64,000 nucleotides of DNA from Epiperipatus broadwayi (Eukaryota; Onychophora; Udeonychophora; Euonychophora; Peripatidae). A model generated the notes under the pieces. It was not told where the DNA came from and did no database searches. It saw only the letters and a program-made list of their open reading frames with translations. The stretch lies in contig JAQFVV010012498.1 of assembly GCA_028023455.1 (NCBI GenBank), positions 1,118,001 through 1,182,000 of the forward strand. The letters are read 5' to 3'. This document shows positions 12,471 through 24,228 of this stretch, one piece after another. Numbering within the stretch: the stretch's first letter is position 1; each line of letters opens with the position of its first letter. A program made the translations under genes and the position numbers.

Positions 12471-14900
12471 GGAAGATTTTCCTAAATTGGATCAGGCAGC
12501 ATACTATACTAAAATAATTTCAATTACTTGGGCTTTACCAGATATCTTCTCAGTGAAAACAGCTAAGATCTTAATTATCGTTGTGCAACTATAATGGATG
12601 ACCTATAGGGTCAAAGTAGCCCCAAACATATTTCAGGCAAAAATGGATGTGATATTTTTTGAAAATGAAAAGAGGCATTTTCTTACTTTGACACATTAAT
12701 TAGTGCAGAATCCAAAACTGAATTAGTTGCACAAGCAATTGAAAAAAGTCAGTGGAAAGCTGAAGAATATTGCAGCAAGACTCAGTTCTGGCAAGAGTAT
12801 CTGAATGACCACCCCATTAAAATTCTAAGGTGTATAATCTTACATTAAGGCAAAAATTCTTATCCAAAGAAGATTTAAGCTGCTCAAAATACTCTGACAC
12901 TCAAAATTGCAAATATGTACAAACATTTCTTGGTCTTTTAAACTTTTTAAAGCATTTTCAAAAGGAAAAACACACATGTTTGCACAACCCTTGTACAATT
13001 TGTTAAAAAAACAAAAAACAAAAGTTGGAGCTGGATTAATGAGTATGGTTGAACCCAAAGGCACTGTTGTCTTCAAAAAGTTTATTTACTCATTACTTCA
13101 CTATTTAAATATAATCTTAAAGAATGCTGAATAAGACTATGATATAGGTACAATTTTGAACTGTTCAGTATCAAATGAGGCAATATCAATAGTTTATGCT
13201 TCAGGAACTTTATATAATACTGAAATAAATTATAATCAGTAAAATTGATCATCATTTTATAGTAAAGAAATTACACCAGAACTTATATGGTAGATCTTAT
13301 CCAATATTTATTACAGATCACTATAATAAATAATATGATCTATAATAAATAATCTTAAGCCCTCAAATATTTATTTTTTGTCAGAATATAATTTTTGAAT
13401 GGAGTATCGGAAATGGAAAATGATATAGCATGCAAATAACTTTTTGAGACCACCAGATAATTCTAAGCCAATTATAACAGAAACAATAAAACAAATTGTC
13501 AATCTATAGTTAATTGGACAAAAATGATCAGATTCAAAACCTTGGCAATTTGAGAGCAAAGAAACACCATATGTAAAGATTGTATCATCATGGATAATAA
13601 AGTGGCAATACTCTTGGCCTAGGAAAAAAATGTTGCAGCTCCTATATATCAGTCATGGTCCAAGTAAAAGCATTGTTAAGCATTTATGTATGATGGCTAA
13701 CATGAATAGATATATTAAAAAAGTACTACTGAACACCCTAAAACAATATATAACTTGGTTAAAGTAAATAAATTATGGAGTTGTTTACACATTGATCAAC
13801 CTGGACTAAATATGAGCCATTTGATTTTACATTCAGAGTGGACAGAATATTAAATTATATAAAGACTCCTGAAATTAAAATGAGATTTTTATTTATCATG
13901 AAACATCAATAACTGCATTGGTATGGGATTTATTTTCTCCAAATTTGCAGAATTCATTAAAGAATGAGGTATACAACATATTCTGATTCATACTACACAG
14001 AGTTTGAATGCCATGGCAGAAAAGTCCAAAAATTAAAGCTAGCATTAAGAAAAGTCAGAATTTCAAACATATATCAAATATAAATAAAGCATTATTTTCC
14101 CAATGTAGCAGCCTATTAACAATGAGAGAAAAATCTTTACCTGATATGCTATTCAAAAAAAAAAAGTAATTAAAAAAAGAAGTTATTATTCCTACCAGTG
14201 ACAAAAACAGAATCAATGAAAATAAGGGAATTCCAAATATATAAAAAGTAATTGAGTCTAGGTATGGGATAGAATAGAAAATAACATATCAAATGAATAG
14301 TTAGGAAAATTCTAGATAAATAAATTTTAACAGTTAATAGAAGATGATCAAGTAATATCTAAGAATCTATATAAAGTTTGCCAATATAAAATAAGAAACA
14401 ATGATATAAAAATGGAACAAATGGAAAATAATTTTCAGAAATTATTCTAGCTAGTTCGAGAATTGAGAGAAAGTAAAGCTACAATAGATAAAGGATTAGC
14501 AGAAAGAACAGTTTGATAATATCTAGAATCATATAGATATAGAAACAAGAAAATGCCAAACTACTTAAAAGTTTATGTAGTGACTTCAGAAAGTTAAAAC
14601 ATTACTTTTTGAAATGAGGGGAAAGGATGTTCTGCATATAGATATTGGCAACTATAAGTAAAAATTTTAACATGTTCAGACTAGTTAAAAACAATAATCA
14701 GCATATCAAGCCCTGAGGAAAGAGGAAGAGAATAAAAGAAAATCTATGAGAAAGACTATGGATCAGAACAAATTAAATGTAGGCCACAGAAACAGCCTGA
14801 ATCAGTTATACAGAGAGCTAGAAAATGTTACACCATTGAAGACAACCCAAGAACAATCAAAAAATCTTATCAATAAAGTTAAGACTGTGTTGTAAGGCCT
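12470..14900 (+). pseudogene. Ancient Ty3/gypsy-like pol relic
   Basis: Scattered fragments in all three plus frames follow the gypsy pol order. 'FSKLDQA' (about 12480) resembles RT box A. 'VKVAPNIFQAKMD' (about 12610-12648) matches the LPFG-APxxFQ box. The 12840-13080 stretch resembles the RT thumb and connection ('FKAFSKGKTHMFAQPLYNLLKKQ'). Around 13280-13320 a fragment ending 'ITDH' matches the RNase H tail. At 13660-13700 'HGPSKSIVKHLCMMANMNRYIKKV' (split here by eye) fits the HHCC integrase entry, followed by 'LHIDQPGLNM' (about 13785-13815) for the first integrase aspartate. Near 14000 a 'NAMAEKS' stretch fits the last catalytic glutamate region. Many stops and shifts make this older than the gypsy element at 16.7-29.6 kb. 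No LTRs were identified. Confidence 0.6.
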
Positions 14901-15163
14901 CCTTAAACAATCCCAGTGAATTCTATCATTGTAACATGTAAAAATAGACATACAGGACTATATGAGCTCTATATAGATTCTAGTATGATATTCTTTAGTC
15001 ATATGGACAGTTTGTAAATAAAAAATTTATAACACACTTGGCTAATAAACTAATATATATATATATAATAAATAAAATGTCCATTAATTAAAAACAAAAT
15101 TGTAATTATAATTGAAATAATAAATTTAACGGTTTACAAACTATTACAAACAATCCTTAAATC

Positions 15164-15208
15164 AGCAGAAGTACTTTCGGTTAATTTCTTAAACCTGCCG
15201 CAACTGCC
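15164..15208 (-). ncRNA. Degenerate hammerhead-like fold near the PLE-1 3' end
   Basis: On the minus strand GGCAG (15208-15204) can pair with CTGCT (15168-15164) as stem I. Between them lie a core-like TTGCGGC, a hairpin GGTT/AACC in the stem II position, GAAA, the self-complementary AGTACT in the stem III position, then T at the cleavage site. The layout is that of the minimal type I hammerhead, but the CTGANGA core is mutated at several bases, so activity is unlikely in this copy. Confidence 0.45.
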
Positions 15209-15377
15209 ATTAAATTCAAAAAACAAAAGCAGAAGCAAACATCATCAATTCAAATTCTATGAATCTTGTATTTTAATGTTAGCAGCTTGTCGATTTATTA
15301 AATGCATTTTATTCCTGTTTATAAAAATTGCTCTTTAATTTTTCTTTTACTATGGTTTCTCTGTTTATGAAGAATTT

Positions 15378-16286
15378 TTACATTTTCAAAATCAAATTTA
15401 AATTTATATTTACATATTTTTTCGTGATAAAAAAAACTGAAGGAGATATTAAATCACCATTATTTTTACTTTTTACACACTTATATAACAATTCATGCTC
15501 CCTCAATCTCTTCTCAATACTGCACCTAGAGTCACCTATATATGATAGCATACAATCACAAAAAATTTGATATATGACATTACTTTTCTGCTTGACAGGT
15601 ATGACATCCTTAGAATTATTAACTAATTTATTAATATTGTTTGGAATGTAGAATGAAACATTAAACATGTTTTTATATAAATCCTTAAAAAAATTCACTT
15701 GTGGATTTGAAATAAATGGAATAGATATCCATGGTTTACTATTAATCTTCATTTCTTTTAAATTATTATAACTTTTTTTAAATTGACATAAAGTATTGTT
15801 TATTTGTTCCATTTTATAACCAACATCAAGCAATTCCTTGGCAAATATTTCAATATTTTTCAGTTTATCACTTTGGTAACGACATAATTTTTCATTCCAA
15901 AACAAAAAAGATCTAAAACTTGCCATCTTATGCATCATTGGTACTTTTAATTTATAATTTATATATCCTCTTTTTTGCTGTGGCTTAATTATTAGTTTAT
16001 AATTTAATATAGTGTTATCTCTTGTAATCATTAAATCTAAATATTTAATATTATTGTCCTGTTCCTTTTCAATAGTCCACTTCAAGCCATTCAACTTATT
16101 TAATTCCTCTACAAGCAAATTTATACTATTAGTATTTCCACAAACAAAAACATCATCCACATATCTTTTGTAAAATTTTAATATCTCAAAAGTACACATA
16201 TTTAAAATGCTACTCTCATATGTAGATAAAACAAAATTGCAAATTTGTGCAACTACAGGCAGACCCATAGGCCAACCTTTAGACAT
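15378..16286 (-). pseudogene. PLE-1 RT palm/thumb and GIY-YIG endonuclease
   Basis: A 302-codon frame. The RT catalytic box is 'YKRYVDDVFVCG' (about residues 38-50), with 'IKYLDLMITR' (about 84-93) as the following palm strand. The C-terminal GIY-YIG nuclease is at about residues 235-275: 'VIYQIFCDC' ... 'YIGDS' ... 'RLREHELL', with the family's tyrosine, YIG, arginine and glutamate-histidine positions visible. Penelope-like elements use this RT and nuclease pair for insertion. The first ATG is only the start of the open part; motif B ('GLPVVAQ') follows it at once and motif A lies upstream in another frame at 16327-16521. The copy is non-functional because of the frameshift and 5' loss. Confidence 0.87.
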
Positions 16287-16326
16287 TTTATAATATTGAC
16301 CTTAAAAAGATGCAACAATGTTATCA

Positions 16327-16585
16327 TTAAAATTTTTTTAAAAAATCAACAATAAATTTTATCATATATTTACAAATAATTTTACTTTTTAATGCATGTT
16401 CAATTATTTTTATGGAATTCATTCTATCAATAAATTCATACATTTCTGTAACATCCAATGAAGCAATAACATCATTTTCGTCAATCATCACATTTTTAAT
16501 ACTATTTACAAAGTCAAACAATGAAGCAATAGTATTTTCCCCAAATCCTAAAAAGTCTTGTAAAAGTTCACCAATATGTTTAGAA
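16327..16585 (-). pseudogene. PLE-1 RT fingers and motif A fragment
   Basis: A 64-codon frame at 16327-16521, extended by similarity to about 16585. It contains 'IASLDVTEMYEFID', the motif A of Penelope-like RTs (usually D-V-x-x-L/M-F/Y-x-x-I), preceded by 'GELLQDFLGFGENTIAS'-like sequence. It is separated from the downstream RT frame by a frameshift at about 16290-16330 in an A/T run. Confidence 0.75.
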
Positions 16586-16665
16586 GTACTTCTGCAGATT
16601 TAAGAATTGTTTGTAATAGTTTGTAAACCATTAAATTTATTATTTCAATTATATATATATATAAT

Positions 16666-17885
<1,220 letters not shown>

Positions 17886-18558
17886 GATATAGATTAGGAT
17901 GGTCAGCCTCAATGTGTGAGGGGACCATAATTATAGTTGTAGTTTAGTGAAGGAAGATAGTTGGTGTATTAAAATGTATAATTTTGAGATATCGATAGTC
18001 ATGTCTTATTAAATATAGGTAATTTAATAAATTATCATAGCAATAATTATTTACAATTTAATTATAATATCGAACTAAGTACTTATTATTAAAACTATTG
18101 CAATTTCACGTGGTATTTATAATCTAATTGTTTTAAAAATAAAGTATTACTATGTTGTTCATAAAATAATAAGCAATAAATATTTAAGATATGCAAATAT
18201 GGCTAACAATTATCTTATTACATATTATGACCATGTCAATTATTAAATATTAAAAATATATTTTGAATATGCTTTATTATGTGCAAATTATCTGTGGATT
18301 ATGCATGTGGGAAATAATGTTGTAACACACATAATTTTAATCATTACAGTTATAATAGTTAATTAGTATTAAATCGTATGAGGTTTAAAAATGGTATTAT
18401 CTATGGTTTATTGTGGATGATGATTAGGTGGAGATAGAAGAAACTGGTAGGGAATTATTTTATGAAAATTGATAGTAATATACTGTTTAAATACTGAATT
18501 TTGAAGAGAAGTATATTTAAAAAAAAAGAATAATCAGGATAACAATTTAAAGTGTGAA
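17886..18558 (+). other. 5' leader of the Ty3/gypsy element
   Basis: Non-coding sequence between the left LTR remnant and the first gag frame. A TGGCG-starting sequence at about 17878-17890 is the only primer-binding-site candidate, but its continuation does not look like the complement of a tRNA T-arm, so the primer tRNA is undetermined. Confidence 0.4.
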
Positions 18559-19305
18559 ATGTCTGATTTTATTGTCGATAATATTTGTGAGGAAAAAAAA
18601 AGAAATAGAAAAAATAATCGAAATGGAAACAGTTGTAGATATATCCAAATTATAGATAGTAAAATAAAAGAAGAGGAGGAAGAGGTTGTGGAAATGAAAA
18701 TATTGGAAGAAAAGGTAATAGTGCCTGAGAAAGATGTAGAGAACTCCCCAATGTTTCAAATGATGTTGATGATGAAAGAGATGAAAGAAGATAATAGAAA
18801 AAATAGTACAGAATTGAAATCTCTTCATGAAAATATGAATAAAATTAGTATAGAATTTGATTCTCTTAAAAAAGAGACAAAATCTCTTAATGAAAATATG
18901 AACAAGAATAGTATCAAGTCAGATGCTAAATTTGATTCTCTTAAAGCAGATAATGATAGGAAATTTGATTCTCTTAGAGAAGATAATAGGAAAAATAGTG
19001 AGACTCTTAATGAAAATTTAAATAAAACTAATATAAAATTAGAATCTCTTAGTGAAGATATAAATCGAAAACTTAATGAAACTTGTAAAACTGTAGAAGA
19101 TTTTAAGGAAAAGGTGCAAGATAAGTTTAATAATCTCGATTTAAGATTTAGTAACAATGAAAAAGCAATTGATTCTTTGAAAGAAGAAATAAAGCATTTA
19201 GATGACAAAAATCAGGAATTACTAAAAAATAAATTTTCTGAATTCTCTGAAAATACTATTAAGGGTTTATTGCCAAATAAGAATCTATTAATCAGTGTCA
19301 GATAA
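18559..19305 (+). pseudogene. Ty3/gypsy gag, N-terminal coiled-coil part
   Basis: A 248-codon frame. 'MLMMKEMKEDNRKNSTELK' (about residues 75-93) opens a long coiled coil built from imperfect repeats of 'FDSL..DNRK' and 'LNENMNK' type (about 75-240). Such long charged helices before the capsid domain occur in gag proteins of several arthropod-type gypsy elements. The frame ends at a stop at 19303-19305, and the helical repeat pattern continues in another frame from 19392, so this is one gag split by mutation. In an intact element gag would form the particle holding the RNA. Confidence 0.72.
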
Positions 19306-19391
19306 GTAATAGCAACTTAACTCAGAAGCTAGATAGCTATAAAATAGATGTTAATAATGAAATATGTGAAGTAAAAGGCCATATATATCAT

Positions 19392-20252
19392 ATGAGTGAA
19401 AATATCAAAATTATTAAGGAAGAGGTAGTGCAGACCAGAATAAATGTAAAAGATGAAATGGAAAAGGAATTAGTGGAAAAGTTTAAAGATTTAATAGTAC
19501 AGACTAAGATCGATGTAAAAGAGGAAATAGAACAAGATTTGGTAGAGAAATTAAAGGATCTTGATATTCAGAAAGTAGATGAGCATACATATAGATCCAA
19601 AGTTGGTGAGAGTATGAAACGTTTACAGAAAGATGTAAAAGAGCAGGCATGGCAGTTAGAAAAGAATAACAGTGAATGTAGGGGAATAGTGGATCAAAAT
19701 TTGGATAAGTTTAAGAGTGAACAAAAGATATATGTGGAACAAATACTCGGACAAATAAATTTTGAGGAAAAATTACAACAACTATATGAGCAAATGGAGG
19801 AAATCAAATTTATTAGTAATAAAACTTTAGAATTAGGGAAAGAGAAAATATCACATAGAAAGTATGGAGACTGTATCAATCCATCACCAATAGATAGGAT
19901 AGAATATCTAAGGAAAGGTGAGAATAGCCAGTTAGAGCACACTAGCGTTAAGGAAATAGACAGTAAACCAGTTAGGGAAAGTATCAGTTGTGATGGAGGC
20001 TCAAATAGCTCTATGGCTTTGTATTTAATGAGAATCAAACCGTTTAGGGGAGATTATACAGAGAACCCATCAGAGTTTTTGAACAGTTTAGATGAGCTAT
20101 TTTCGATATGTTTATTAACAGAAAGAGAAAAATTAGCCATTTGTAGCAATCATTTAAGTGAAACTGACAAAGACTGGTGGCAATCACTCTTTGAAAGGAC
20201 AAATACTTATGGTGACTTTAAGTGTTTAATTATAGGGAGTTTCTGGAATTAG
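19392..20252 (+). pseudogene. Ty3/gypsy gag, coiled coil and capsid-like domain
   Basis: A 286-codon frame. Residues about 10-60 hold two copies of a 'VQT+I+VK+E+E+ELVEK' helix repeat, and the helical part continues to about 155. From about residue 213, 'IKPFRGDYTENPSEFLNSLDELF' and 'LSETDKDWWQSLFE' match the retrotransposon gag (capsid) family, including the conserved W-W/F segment. A stop at 20250-20252 cuts the capsid domain, and more of it follows in another frame at 20329-20568. No CCHC zinc knuckle is visible downstream. Confidence 0.8.
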
Positions 20253-20328
20253 GTTCCAGATTACTCAAGAAAAATATCACATTAATAAGGGCAGCTACAC
20301 TAGTTTTTTTCAGAACCAAGCTGTTAGA

Positions 20329-20568
20329 TTGAAAATGCTTACTGCTTGTCCATTATCTGAAGGGCAGATAGTGAGGATAGTAAAGCATAATCTGCCCAGA
20401 AATGTGGAACAATTGTTAATAGCAGCAGATCATTATTTGATAGAAGATGTGTCAGAGGTATTAGATACCCTTGAAGTTACTGAAACATCTTTAGACAGTA
20501 GGTTTAAGGCAAATAGAGAAAAAATAGTTATCCTTTGTCTAATATTAATATTAGCAGTAATAATCTGA
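20329..20568 (+). pseudogene. Ty3/gypsy gag, end of capsid domain
   Basis: A 79-codon frame with 'CPLSEGQIVRIVKHNLPRNV' (residues about 6-25), the last helices of the gypsy gag domain where the chain commits to a terminal 'LI..AD' turn. It follows the previous gag piece after a frameshift. Downstream sequence to about 20830 is basic but too decayed to place. Confidence 0.65.
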
Positions 20569-20831
20569 GATCTCCAGCAGGTTTTAAGAGGAGGTATGAT
20601 TTTAAGGGTAGAGATAGGGTATCTCCTTATGCAAAAAAAAATAGTTAGATTTGATAAATCTAGAAGAAGGGTGGAAGGAAAGAATAGTCAACTCTCTACT
20701 AGTAGTGTGACCATGATATTAAAAAGGCCAAATGATAAAACAAGTGAGAAGTTAAACTAAAAAGGTCTTTATGTATTAGTTCCTCTTTGCAAGGACCCAG
20801 TGCTAACAAAATGGGGAATGATCAGATGTAG

Positions 20832-21393
20832 ATGCTAAATACTTTAGATTTAGACATTGATTTTTTAGAGCCCTTTATTATAGGTGAACTGCCTATAACG
20901 TATCAATGTCTGGTTGTGATTTTAAATATTGACAATATAAAAATAGAAGCATTGATTGACTCTGGAAGCCAAGCTTCCATATTATCAGAGTCAACATATC
21001 AAAATCTGGTATGCATAAAAGGTGATATACCTTCATTGCTAGTAAAACAAATACAAGTAACTGTAGCAAATGGAAAGAGAACGAAGTTAATAAATAAACA
21101 AGTTTGGATTACCTTCAAAATAAATAACACAAGAGTTTGGGCATGTTTTTCTTATTATGCCTGGATTAATACATGAAGCCATAATAGGTGCTGACTTCAT
21201 GATTTTAAATGATTGTCAGATAGACTTTTATAATAAAATTTTTACTTGTAAGAAGGAAAGGCTTAATTTTGAGTATGATGGGCATAACTTTTCCAATCAA
21301 TTACTATGCATCCATAATACATTGATTGATGATAGCATAAAGGCCAAAATTGAACATATTTATGCAGTCAATTCTAAATTAAGTAATGTATAG
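20832..21393 (+). pseudogene. Ty3/gypsy aspartic protease
   Basis: Two overlapping frames (20832-21176 and 21157-21393) make up a retropepsin-like protease. 'IEALIDSGSQASILS' (around 20947-20990) carries the catalytic D-S-G triad. 'HEAIIGADFMILNDCQID' (21172-21225) is the C-terminal I-I/L-G-x-D signature. A frameshift of a few bases at about 21160-21176 separates the halves. The enzyme would process the gag-pol polyprotein. The position before RT fits the standard gypsy order. Confidence 0.85.
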
Positions 21394-21455
21394 CTTTAAA
21401 AGCATTTTTTTAAAAAATCCCTGGTATAATAGAGGGATATACCCATAGAATTAAA

Positions 21456-22270
21456 TTGAAGTGTAATGATCCTTTTCATCAAAAGATGTACCCGATCCCT
21501 TACCAATATAAGGACGAGGTACAGAGTCAAATAGATATGATGCTAGAGTGGGATATAATAAAAAAGTGCCCTTCTCCTTACGTAAACCCATTGGTTATTG
21601 TAAAGAAGAAGGATGGAAATATTAGGGTATGTCTGGATGCTCGCATGTTAAACACTATAACTGTGCCAGAGCATGACATTCCTCCACCCATACATGATCT
21701 CCTAACTAAATTTCATAAGAGGTCAATTTTCTATACATTTGATTTAACAGCTAGTTATTGGCAAATACCGTTGCATGAGAATGATCAGCAGTACATAGCA
21801 TTTCGATTTCAAGGCCAGTCATATGGTTTCAGACGTATACCTTTTGGTCTCATTAATAGCAGTACTGGCTTAATCAGATGTTTGGACATGATTTTTTCAA
21901 AGCAATTAAAGAAAAAAATCGTCATGTATGTGGATGATATTGTCATTGCTTCTGACAGTTTAGAAGAGAATCTCCAACACTTAGAATTGTTTTTTAATGA
22001 ATGCGCTATAAAAAATGTCAAAATTAATTTGGAGAAGTGTTCAATAGCAGCTAAAGAAATTACTTTTCTGGGTCATTTAATAAATGAACATGGAATCCAG
22101 CCCCATCCCGAAAAGATTGCAGCTATTTAATGCTTCCCCACACCAAAAATGGTAAAGCAACTGAAATCAGTTTTTGGGTTATGTAATTACTATAACCGCT
22201 TTTATCAAAATTTTGCTGAAGACACTGTACATTTATCCAAATTGTTAAAGAAAGCTGAGAGGTGGAAGTG
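21456..22270 (+). pseudogene. Ty3/gypsy reverse transcriptase
   Basis: A 224-codon frame to 22130, with similarity continuing past one stop to about 22270. In order: 'CPSPYVNPLVIVKKKDGNIRVC' region split as fingers (about residues 38-60), 'LDARMLN' (about 61-67), motif A 'FDLTASYWQIPL' (about 94-105), 'FRRIPFGL' (about 125-132), catalytic 'YVDDIVIASD' (about 159-168), and 'FLGHLINEHGIQPHPEK' (about 203-219). After the stop, 'SVFGLCNYYNRF' matches the thumb. All catalytic aspartates are present. Confidence 0.92.
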
Positions 22271-22281
22271 GATCACTAATC

Positions 22282-22764
22282 ATGATAGTGAATATAATTA
22301 AAAGTAAATTTTTAAAACACGTAATTTTAATATATCCTGACTTCAACAAAACATTTTATGTGAAAACAGATAGTAGTTACTACGGTCTGGGTGTAGTGTT
22401 ATTTCTACTTGATGAGGATCAGGTACCTCATGTATTGCACTTCTTGAGCAGACATCTAAGAGATTCTGATTTGAATTACACTATTACTGAAAAGGAAACC
22501 CTAGCTGTTGTTTGGGCTTTTCAGAAATTACGACAATTTTTATTAGGTTCTAGTGTGATTGTATTGACCGACCATAGAAGCTTAGAGTTTTTAAATAAAA
22601 GCTACCTCAGTAATGAGAGACTTATTAGGTGGAGCTTGTATCTCCAACAGTTCAATTATAGTGTACTCTATATTGAAGGAAGACAGAATATCCCTGCTGA
22701 TATTCTTAGCTGCCACCCTATCTGTTTAATGTCACAAAATCTTGATAGTCAAAACAATTATTAG
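22282..22764 (+). pseudogene. Ty3/gypsy RNase H
   Basis: A 160-codon frame. The first catalytic aspartate is in 'VKTDSSYYGLGVVLF' (about residues 26-40), the glutamate in 'ITEKETLAVVWAF' (about 71-83), and 'VIVLTDHRSLEFL' (about 98-110) holds the next aspartate. The domain ends with 'YIEGRQNIPADILS' (about 135-149), where the usual A-D-x-L-S-R ends in C. It degrades the RNA strand of the hybrid during reverse transcription. It follows RT after a short gap with stops. Confidence 0.9.
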
Positions 22765-23019
22765 TAACATAGATTTGGTCAGGGATGAATCTATAGTTGA
22801 TGATTATAATAATCTCACTATGATTCAGAGTCAAGATCAGAGATTAAATAGGATCATGACTATCTTAATAATCATGATAATATAAACAGTAAAAATAACC
22901 ACGTTAAAATGATTTTTAGCAAGTACAAAATCTATCAAAATTTGTTATGTATAATATAAATTCTAATCAGGGGGAATCATGGAGGATAGTTGTTCCTAAC
23001 TCCATGATTGATAAACTGA

Positions 23020-24018
23020 TCACGTATGTTTATAGTAGCTATGGGCACTAGGGAGCACCAAAAATTATGTATGTTTTAAAGTCAATATTTTATTGAAATA
23101 AAATGTATAAACGTGTAATTAAAAAGATTAAAATGTGTAATATTTGCCTAAAATCTAAACATTGTAGTAATTCTTACATAGGAATCATGCAGCCCATTAT
23201 TCCAGATCATCCTAATAAATTATTAGTGATCGATTTTTATGGACCTCTTCCACCATTCAATCGTCAAAAATTTATACTTGTAACATATGATGTTTTTAGT
23301 AAACTAGTCTCAGCCTATCTGGTACCTGAAACCAGCACACATTATGTAATCAAATGCATTTCTGATTATCAATTCCCATTAGTTGGAAGGACAGAAATAA
23401 TTTTTACTGATCAAGCAACTGCTTTTATATCTGGTAGATGGAATGAGTGGATTCGAACTCAAAACCTCAAACACATTATGAGCTCCATCAGAAACCCACA
23501 GTCGAAACCCTATGAACATGTTATGTGGGAGCTTGGTAGATTATTCAGGGTTTATATAACCGATGACCACAAAAAATGAATTCATAAACTCTCTGAGGTT
23601 GTTAATTATATCAATAGCACTTGCAATGAATCCACTGGTTTTACACCTTTCTGTCTACACTATAGAAAACATGAAAAATTACTAAATTCAAACACTTCTA
23701 CCTATAATAAGAGAACCGATAAATGTAAATCAAGATATAAATCAGGCTAAAGTAAAGTTTCATATTATGGATGCTAAGAGAGTAAAAAAAATCCCATAAT
23801 AGACCACATCCATTTAAAGTTGATCTAGTTCTTGTTAGAACACCCCATGTTAGCAACCTTCAAAGGAATCAATTTAAGAAATTCCTTGAGTTATATGAGG
23901 GTCCATATAAGATCTCTTGCAAAGTAAAGAGAAAATGCATTCATGTTGACTATACCAGATGGTGAAAAAGGGATGTATAATGCTAGAAGTCTAATTCCAT
24001 ACCCTTCTGAAGTGTAGA
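23020..24018 (+). pseudogene. Ty3/gypsy integrase
   Basis: The best open part is 23103-23579. The zinc finger is visible as a histidine pair region before 23100 and 'MCNICLKSKH' at its C-C end. The catalytic core has 'LLVIDFYGPLPPFNRQKFIL' (first D), 'IIFTDQATAFIS' (second D) and 'NPQSKPYEHVMWELGRLFR' (E). Past the stop at 23577-23579, 'LSEVVNYINSTCNESTGFTPF' and a C-terminal stretch ending 'ARSLIPYPSEV' (to 24018) complete the domain in broken frames. The pattern with 'ELGRLFR' after the glutamate is common in arthropod gypsy families. Confidence 0.88.
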
Positions 24019-24217
24019 AAATTTTTTTAAAAGTATTTCTAGTTGAGATTCTGAATGTAGTGTCCAAGTATTTTATAAATTTCTTATGTTCAAATAGTAT
24101 ATTAGTTTATGCTTCAATAGTATAGAATAAATTGTAGTTATAGAAGATAATAAAAATAGTACTTATCATTGAATAGGATAAATATTAAGAAAGATGTTTA
24201 ATTTAAAATTTTTATTT

Positions 24218-24228
24218 GAAGGGGGAGG
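24218..24228 (+). promoter_or_regulatory. Polypurine tract of the Ty3/gypsy element
   Basis: GAAGGGGGAGG followed by TTA and then TGTGCCC. It sits just after the integrase end, where plus-strand DNA synthesis is primed, and so marks the start of the right LTR at about 24232. Confidence 0.8.

Larger units (their letters stand above)
15108..16653 (-). mobile_element. PLE-1, truncated Penelope-like element with inverted ends
   Basis: Reads from right to left. Inverted repeats of about 65 bp flank it: 15108-15173 is the reverse complement of 16586-16653 with a few mismatches. Between them lie a Penelope-type RT missing its N-terminal part and a GIY-YIG endonuclease. The 5' end is truncated, and the RT reading begins directly at the inner edge of the right inverted repeat. 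Inverted or partial terminal copies are known for Penelope-like elements. TA tracts lie just outside both ends (about 15047-15067 and 16651-16663). Confidence 0.82.

Noticed and set aside
18825-19208. Leucine/serine-rich frame on the minus strand
   Set aside because: Antisense of the gag coiled coil.
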